A DNA stretch of 10,227 bases, taken from the NCBI GenBank assembly GCA_934196075.1, contig CAKPVW010000059.1, positions 1-10,227 of the forward strand, in the 5' to 3' direction. Positions 5,958-10,227 of the stretch are shown piece by piece. A program made the position numbers and the translations under genes. The first letter of the stretch is position 1; every line of letters begins with the position of its first letter. The stretch is from an uncultured Anaerovibrio sp. GTDB taxonomy: Bacteria > Bacillota > Negativicutes > Selenomonadales > Selenomonadaceae. Under the pieces are notes generated by a model. That model had not been told where the DNA came from, did not search any database, and worked only from the letters and a program-made list of their open reading frames with translations.

Positions 5958-8339
5958 ATGGCTATGGTCGTAAAGAACAACATGACCGCAATTAACACTC
6001 TCAACACTTTGAACAAAAACTCCAGCGCCCTGTCCAAGAGCCTGCAGAAGGTTTCTTCCGGCATGAAGATTAACAGCGCTGCTGATGATGCTTCCGGCTA
6101 CGCTATTTCTGAGCGTATGCGTGTACAGATCCGTTCCCTGGATCAGGCAAATCAGAACACCCAGAACGGCAGCTCCATGATGAAGGTTGCTGAGGGTGCT
6201 GTAAGCTCCACTGTTGAGATTCTCAAGACTTTGAAGGAAAAAGCTGTAAACGCAGCCAACGATTCCAACACCGATTCTGACCGTCAGACCATCCAGAAGG
6301 AACTGGATCAGTCCATTGACCAGATTAACGATAACGCAAATGTAACCTTCAACGGCAAGTATCTGGTAGACGGTTCCAAGAACTCTTTGGGCAAGGCTAC
6401 CTACACTGCACTGTCCAATCAAAATCTTTCCGAAGATACCAAGGCTGATACCAAGCTGACCAAATTGGAGGCTCGCAGTGGTGACTCCCTGGAGATTCAC
6501 GATACCGATAAGGTTACTGTTTCCTATGTACAGGGTGGTAAGACCTACAGCACTACTTTCCAGGTAGGCGACAAGACCTTGCAGGATATTTTTGCTGCCG
6601 CTGAGGATATTGATAAGGACAATCAGATTTTCGCTACCAACGATAATGATGCCGTAAAGGCTGCCGGTGGTGCACAGGGCATTTCTTCAGCCTCCGCTGA
6701 ATCCAAGGCCATTGAGTATTTAAAGGGTCAGCTGTCCAATGGTACTGGTGCGGATGTTGCTACTACTGCTGCAAAAAGTACTGCAGGTGCTACAAATGCT
6801 ACTGCAGGTAATAACATTGCAGATTCTACAGGTGCTGCTGATCTTGCAACCAAGGGCTTTACCGATGGCAATGGCTTTGCCTATGGTGCCGGTGATCTGT
6901 ACAACAATGTAATCAATGCCGATAAGGAATTGGCCAAAGCTGAGTCTGCCATGGGTGCATATGCTGCAGGTGGTGCTAATAATAGGGGTACAGCTGGTAC
7001 CTTGGGCGCTGCTTTGGAGAAGGCTGGTATCGCATGGGATGGCAATGCTGCTACTTTGGATACCTCCGATATGGAAGCAAAGCTGAAGGCTGCCTATGAA
7101 GTGCCTACCAACGCTGGCTTGAAGGAAGCTGTTGCTGCCTATCGTGAGGATGTTGCGGATTTCAATACCGCAAAAAATAATATGACCGACTCTGTTAAGG
7201 CCTATGAGGATGCAACCAAGCAGTTGGCAGCCCTTGAGGCACAGAATACTGTTAATACTGCTCAGGCCGGTGCAGATGCCTTGCGTGGTGCATTGGAAAC
7301 AGCTATGGGAGCAGGTATTGATTCTGCAACTAAGATAGCCTATGACAAGGTTACTGCTGTTGCTGCCAATGGTACTCTTACTTCTACAACTGTAGCTGTT
7401 GCGAATAAAACTGACACTAATGCTGCAGATATGAAGACAGAATTTTCCAAGGCTGTAGATCTGATAGCTGCTAATGTTTTAAACGGCACTACTACTGCGG
7501 CTGATGGTAAGGCAGCGTTGACAAATCTGTCCAAAAAATATTTGGGCGGTGCAGCTGGTGCCACTCAAATTGTTCCAGATAATGCCTTTGACAGCTATAT
7601 TGATGCCCTTGCTTCTGTAAAGACAGCAAAAGACAATGTAGGTACTGTTGCTAATGATTTGAAGGCTGCTCAGGAAAATGTAGTTTCTAAGTTTACCGCA
7701 CCTGCTCTGATGACGGGTTCCAATGTTGGCGTAAATTCTGCTGATGAAGTGGTAACAACTGCATCTGGACAGAATGCTATTACCATTACTGCCAATAATG
7801 CTGGTATCGGTGGTCAGATTTCCGGCTTGAATATCTCCGTATCTGATGCTCAGGGCAATGTTAAGAAATCTGCTAATGCAGCTCTGGATGCCTTTGAGGA
7901 GACTGTCCGTGCTCAGAACAAGTCCGATGACAATGCTATCAGCCTGCAGGTTGGTGCCAAGGCTAACCAGTCCATTAAGGTAGGCCTCACTGATATGCGT
8001 GCTGAGGCTCTGGGCTTGCAGGGTGCAGATGGTACCAAGCTGAACATTTCCAATCAGGCCAAGGCAAATGCTGCTATCAATGTTCTGGACAATGCTATTC
8101 AGAAGGCTCTTGATCAGCAGACTACCATTGGTTCCGTTGAGTCCCGTCTGGAGTACACTTCCACCAACCTGACCACTGCATCTGAGAATGTACAGGCTTC
8201 TGAGTCCACTATTCGCGATGCTGATATGGCCAAGGAAATGACCAACTACACCAAGAACAATGTTCTGCTGCAGGCTGCTCAGTCCATGTTGGCTCAGGCT
8301 AACCAGTCCAGCTCCAACGTACTGTCCCTGCTCCAGTAA
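5958..8339 (+). CDS. Flagellin with long variable central domain
   Basis: The protein has 793 residues, well above the roughly 270-500 common for flagellins; AAGGAGGA lies 7 nt before the ATG. Residues 1 to about 145 are the conserved D0/D1 core: MAMVVKNNMTAINTLN, LQKVSSGMKINSAADDASGY and the AISERMR helix. Residues about 661-793 are the C-terminal core, with SRLEYTSTNLTTASENV, RDADMAKEM and the terminal SLLQ. The roughly 500 residues between are rich in Ala, Thr, Asn and Lys and should form surface-exposed D2/D3 domains of the filament. Codon use shifts: the ends favour AAC and TCC, as expected for a highly expressed gene, while the middle uses more AAT and looser codons. This fits a fast-changing or exchanged domain. 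Its many lysines are plausible targets of the methylase encoded downstream. Control is probably by the XRE operators and the CsrA-type leader. No signal peptide is expected, because flagellin is exported by the flagellar type III system. Confidence 0.96.
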   Translation: MAMVVKNNMTAINTLNTLNKNSSALSKSLQKVSSGMKINSAADDASGYAISERMRVQIRSLDQANQNTQNGSSMMKVAEGAVSSTVEILKTLKEKAVNAANDSNTDSDRQTIQKELDQSIDQINDNANVTFNGKYLVDGSKNSLGKATYTALSNQNLSEDTKADTKLTKLEARSGDSLEIHDTDKVTVSYVQGGKTYSTTFQVGDKTLQDIFAAAEDIDKDNQIFATNDNDAVKAAGGAQGISSASAESKAIEYLKGQLSNGTGADVATTAAKSTAGATNATAGNNIADSTGAADLATKGFTDGNGFAYGAGDLYNNVINADKELAKAESAMGAYAAGGANNRGTAGTLGAALEKAGIAWDGNAATLDTSDMEAKLKAAYEVPTNAGLKEAVAAYREDVADFNTAKNNMTDSVKAYEDATKQLAALEAQNTVNTAQAGADALRGALETAMGAGIDSATKIAYDKVTAVAANGTLTSTTVAVANKTDTNAADMKTEFSKAVDLIAANVLNGTTTAADGKAALTNLSKKYLGGAAGATQIVPDNAFDSYIDALASVKTAKDNVGTVANDLKAAQENVVSKFTAPALMTGSNVGVNSADEVVTTASGQNAITITANNAGIGGQISGLNISVSDAQGNVKKSANAALDAFEETVRAQNKSDDNAISLQVGAKANQSIKVGLTDMRAEALGLQGADGTKLNISNQAKANAAINVLDNAIQKALDQQTTIGSVESRLEYTSTNLTTASENVQASESTIRDADMAKEMTNYTKNNVLLQAAQSMLAQANQSSSNVLSLLQ

Positions 8340-8407
8340 GAACATAGCTAGAGTAGATGGTTGATGGCAAATTTACTTCCGTAGATAGGCTGTCAAAATT
8401 ACTATGA

Positions 8408-8446
8408 TATATTCAGTGGCAAGGCTATGCCTGCCACTGGTATATA
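8408..8446 (+). other. Long stem-loop after flagellin
   Basis: CAGTGGC (8414-8420) and AGGC (8422-8425) pair with GCCT and GCCACTG (8429-8439) around a TAT loop with one bulged A. The flanking AT tracts extend the stem. No T tract follows, so it is not an intrinsic terminator; it may protect the 3' end of the mRNA. Confidence 0.55.
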
Positions 8447-8460
8447 TAAATCTAATATGC

Positions 8461-8512
8461 TAATTCCGCACCCCTTCTTGTTGCTAGCCTGAAGGATCAA
8501 GGTGTGTTATTA
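8461..8512 (+). other. Second potential RNA fold after flagellin
   Basis: CACC and CCTTC (8469-8477) can pair with GAAGG (8491-8495) and GGTG (8501-8504), leaving a 5-nt bulge, and TAAT and ATTA may close the base. The fold is suggested by complementarity only. Confidence 0.35.
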
Positions 8513-8527
8513 GAACTACCATTGCAT

Positions 8528-8566
8528 ATGGGGCGGGAGAGTTGTCACTCCCGCTCCATTCTTTTT
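8528..8566 (+). terminator. Intrinsic terminator between flagellin and fliB
   Basis: ATGGGGCGGGAG (8528-8539) pairs with CTCCCGCTCCAT (8548-8559), with one G-U pair and an 8-nt loop, and is followed by CTTTTT. It should end most flagellin transcripts, leaving fliB to readthrough or to a promoter I cannot identify. Confidence 0.85.
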
Positions 8567-8602
8567 GTGAAATAATATATGGAGAAAGGTAGATATTTTC
8601 TA

Positions 8603-9775
8603 ATGAGTAATCAAAGCATAATCCTGCAACCTAAATACGTAGGTGATTTTCAATGTGATGGTTCTAAATGCAATGCTAAATGTTGCAGAAAGATCTGGTT
8701 TATAGATATTGATCGGGAAACCTACAAGAAATATCAGCGTATCAAGAAGCCTGATGTACGGAAAAAAATATTGTCAAGCATTGAACCCTCAAACCGCATT
8801 TCTGGTTTTGGCATTAAATTTACTCCGGAAGGAGCCTGCCCACTGCTGTGTGAGGATAATTTTTGTTATGTCCAAAGAAATTTTGGGGAGGAAGCTTTAT
8901 CTGAAACCTGCAAAACATATCCCCGAATTGTACAAAAAATCGGCAATTATCAATTCAGACTGCTAAGCATGACTTGTCCAGTAGCAGCGGAGCAGGCATT
9001 GCTTTCATCTGAGGGGATGGAAATACAGCAGATGAGCTGTGAGGATGATAGCCCTGCATGGAAATTGGCAGCAAATTCCCTTCAGCCAAAGGAAGTATCT
9101 GATGATTTGGTTGCTGTTCATATTACTATGGGAGGCTTGGCTATTTTGCAAAATGCTTCCTATACCTTTGAGCAACGCTTGGTGCTATTAGGCTTATTCC
9201 TGGACAGAGTGGAAGATTGCCAGCAGGATATAGAAGCGATAACAGGCTTGATAGAGCATTATAGCAGTGATGTATTCCGGCAGGAAATATCTAGGCTGTG
9301 GGATAATTGGCAATATTATCCAAGGGCGCATCACCAATTTATGAATGGTATTATCAAGGCGCTGGAGCAGGAAAAAGGTTTGCTGGATGAGGGCGGGTAT
9401 TGGCAAATAATGAATAAGTATCATAACAATGTATATGAGGAAAGGCATCAGCTGGTACAAGAGCACTTTGGAAGCATTTTAGAGCGATATTGGCAGCATG
9501 AATGGCTTTTGCATGGCTATCCATATTCCTTTAGTGGAGGTTTTTTGCATAATTATTTTTCCTATTTGATCGCTTATGAAATGTGTCAGTTATGGATTTA
9601 TACTGCCTATGGCTTGGAGGAGACATGGCAGAAATTTAATATATTGGATGTATTGGGAGCCTTTTCAAAAATATTAGACCACAGACGAGACTTTTCCAAA
9701 GCATTGGTAAAAGAAACAGAAATATTTGAGCAAGAGCCACTAAAGCTAATGCAGGTGCTGTTAAGATTGCAGTAG
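8603..9775 (+). CDS. fliB: Flagellin lysine-N-methylase (FliB family)
   Basis: The protein has 390 residues from the ATG at 8603. This start puts the conserved LQPKYVGDFQCDGSKC at the N-terminus and lies 13 nt after GGAGAAAGG. The ATG at 8579 has no ribosome site and would add eight residues. The cysteine pattern is typical of FliB and the related YkgJ cluster: C18, C23, C27-C28, then C79, C83, C88, C103 in ETCKTYPR, and C125 in MTCP, which suggests a bound metal or Fe-S centre. FliB methylates lysines of flagellin, and the flagellin gene lies just upstream, which fits. The C-terminal 250 residues are helical and poorly conserved, as usual for the family. The long ribosome-site spacing and the preceding terminator suggest much lower expression than flagellin, appropriate for a modifying enzyme. 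Confidence 0.85.
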   Translation: MSNQSIILQPKYVGDFQCDGSKCNAKCCRKIWFIDIDRETYKKYQRIKKPDVRKKILSSIEPSNRISGFGIKFTPEGACPLLCEDNFCYVQRNFGEEALSETCKTYPRIVQKIGNYQFRLLSMTCPVAAEQALLSSEGMEIQQMSCEDDSPAWKLAANSLQPKEVSDDLVAVHITMGGLAILQNASYTFEQRLVLLGLFLDRVEDCQQDIEAITGLIEHYSSDVFRQEISRLWDNWQYYPRAHHQFMNGIIKALEQEKGLLDEGGYWQIMNKYHNNVYEERHQLVQEHFGSILERYWQHEWLLHGYPYSFSGGFLHNYFSYLIAYEMCQLWIYTAYGLEETWQKFNILDVLGAFSKILDHRRDFSKALVKETEIFEQEPLKLMQVLLRLQ

Positions 9776-9964
9776 ATATTCATTTTGCAAATGCTGATTT
9801 GTAGAGCCATACCTTTCAGTTTTTCCGAGAGACAGCCTGCGGTCATAACGACTTTTGCTCTGTCGGCTAAATGACCCTGCCTGATGATTTATCCTTACGC
9901 AGAGATACCGCTTGTCGCTGAGCCAATTCACAGAAACCGGAACGATAGAGAGTGCCACCGGGCT

Positions 9965-10008
9965 CACTTTTGCTTCGCAAAAGCAGGAAGCCTCCTAACG
10001 CAAAAGTG
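9965..10008. repeat. Nested alternative hairpins
   Basis: CTTTTGC (9967-9973) forms a tight 7-bp hairpin with GCAAAAG (9977-9983) over a TTC loop. Alternatively CACTTTTGC (9965-9973) pairs over 9 bp with GCAAAAGTG (10000-10008). The two folds are mutually exclusive. Confidence 0.55.
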
Positions 10009-10188
10009 TCATGCACCTCCGGCTGTTGGCGAATCATTCTGCTTTATCTATGCCACCATATATCGAAGAAAGAAAATAATTACAAATTGTGCCAAGGCGG
10101 GAAATTGCTGTGAATACACTAACTGAGAGGCATGGCATGTACCCTTCCATGGCATATTAATGCGCCTCGCTTCTTAACGAATTAAAGG

Positions 10189-10222
10189 CGTTAGAAGCTG
10201 AACGTAGTGACAGCTTCTAACG
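10189..10222. repeat. Perfect 12-bp inverted repeat
   Basis: CGTTAGAAGCTG (10189-10200) and CAGCTTCTAACG (10211-10222) flank a 10-nt loop. A third related arm, GCTTCTTAACG (10169-10179), could compete for the first. No T tract follows within the window. Confidence 0.7.
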
Positions 10223-10227
10223 AGCTT

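Larger units (their letters stand above)
9776..10227. repeat. Gene-free block rich in inverted repeats, possible repeat element
   Basis: No reading frame here has a convincing start, ribosome site or recognisable protein. The part from about 9826 to 10025 looks richer in G+C than its surroundings. It contains several complementary pairs: GGTCAT (9841-9846) with ATGACC (9871-9876), CACTTTTGC with GCAAAAGTG, and the hairpin at 10189. This is compatible with a dispersed intergenic repeat, a decayed mobile element or a structured RNA; I cannot choose between them. No clear terminator for fliB is seen. Confidence 0.4.

Noticed and set aside
5937..6500. Minus-strand frame of 187 codons over the flagellin start
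   Set aside because: It is antisense to the conserved flagellin N-terminus, where codon bias keeps the opposite strand open.
7479..8345. Long open frame of 288 codons on the minus strand across the 3' end of flagellin
   Set aside because: It is the antisense shadow of a strongly supported gene; it lacks a ribosome site and resembles no protein.
9761..9967. Minus-strand frame of 68 codons after fliB
   Set aside because: It overlaps the fliB end, has no ribosome site, no recognisable motif and lies in inverted repeats.
9884..10126. Plus-strand frame of 80 codons in the terminal block
   Set aside because: No ribosome site; the composition looks non-coding and it crosses hairpin arms.

Overview
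The window suggests a low-to-mid G+C, flagellated anaerobe of the Negativicutes (Selenomonas/Anaerovibrio-like). This rests on the flagellin termini, the pairing of flagellin with a FliB-type lysine methylase, and Firmicutes-style Shine-Dalgarno and sigma-A signals. The genus is inference, because no search could be run. There are seven clear protein genes, one convincing 23-codon gene, and an unusually readable set of control signals.

Layout. Positions 1-154 hold two hairpins (one a terminator) and a sigma-A promoter. Positions 170-4075 are a plus-strand operon: a PIN/NYN-like nuclease-type protein with a long acidic linker and basic tail, a MoxR-like AAA+ ATPase, and a VWA/MIDAS protein. 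The last two form the well-known MoxR-VWA pairing; the nuclease-like partner is less usual. Positions 4184-4486 are a self-contained short transcription unit: near-consensus promoter, folded 5' leader, strong ribosome site, 23-residue hydrophobic/cationic peptide and a perfect 17-bp terminator. It resembles a type I toxin or an amphipathic peptide gene. Positions 4510-5581 carry two minus-strand genes, a flavodoxin-fold oxidoreductase with a four-cysteine motif and an XRE-family repressor. The oxidoreductase has a MerR-type promoter with a 19-bp spacer.

Positions 5582-5957 separate the divergent XRE and flagellin genes. They contain four copies of a TTGCTA-AAA-TAGCAA dyad. One fills the spacer of a sigma-A promoter pointing at flagellin and one overlaps the probable XRE promoter. 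The flagellin leader has a second control layer: a CAAGGATG hairpin-loop site and a CAAGGAGG site over the ribosome binding site, the arrangement expected for CsrA control. Flagellin (5958-8339) is large, about 793 residues, with conserved ends and a long alanine-rich variable middle. After a structured 3' region and a terminator comes fliB (8603-9775), which probably methylates lysines of that flagellin.

Positions 9776-10227 have no convincing gene. They are rich in inverted repeats, look different in composition from their surroundings, and may be a repeat or structured element.

As a whole, the right half reads as a motility module with transcriptional, translational and post-translational control of one abundant flagellin. 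The left half is a nuclease/ATPase/VWA operon of unknown role.
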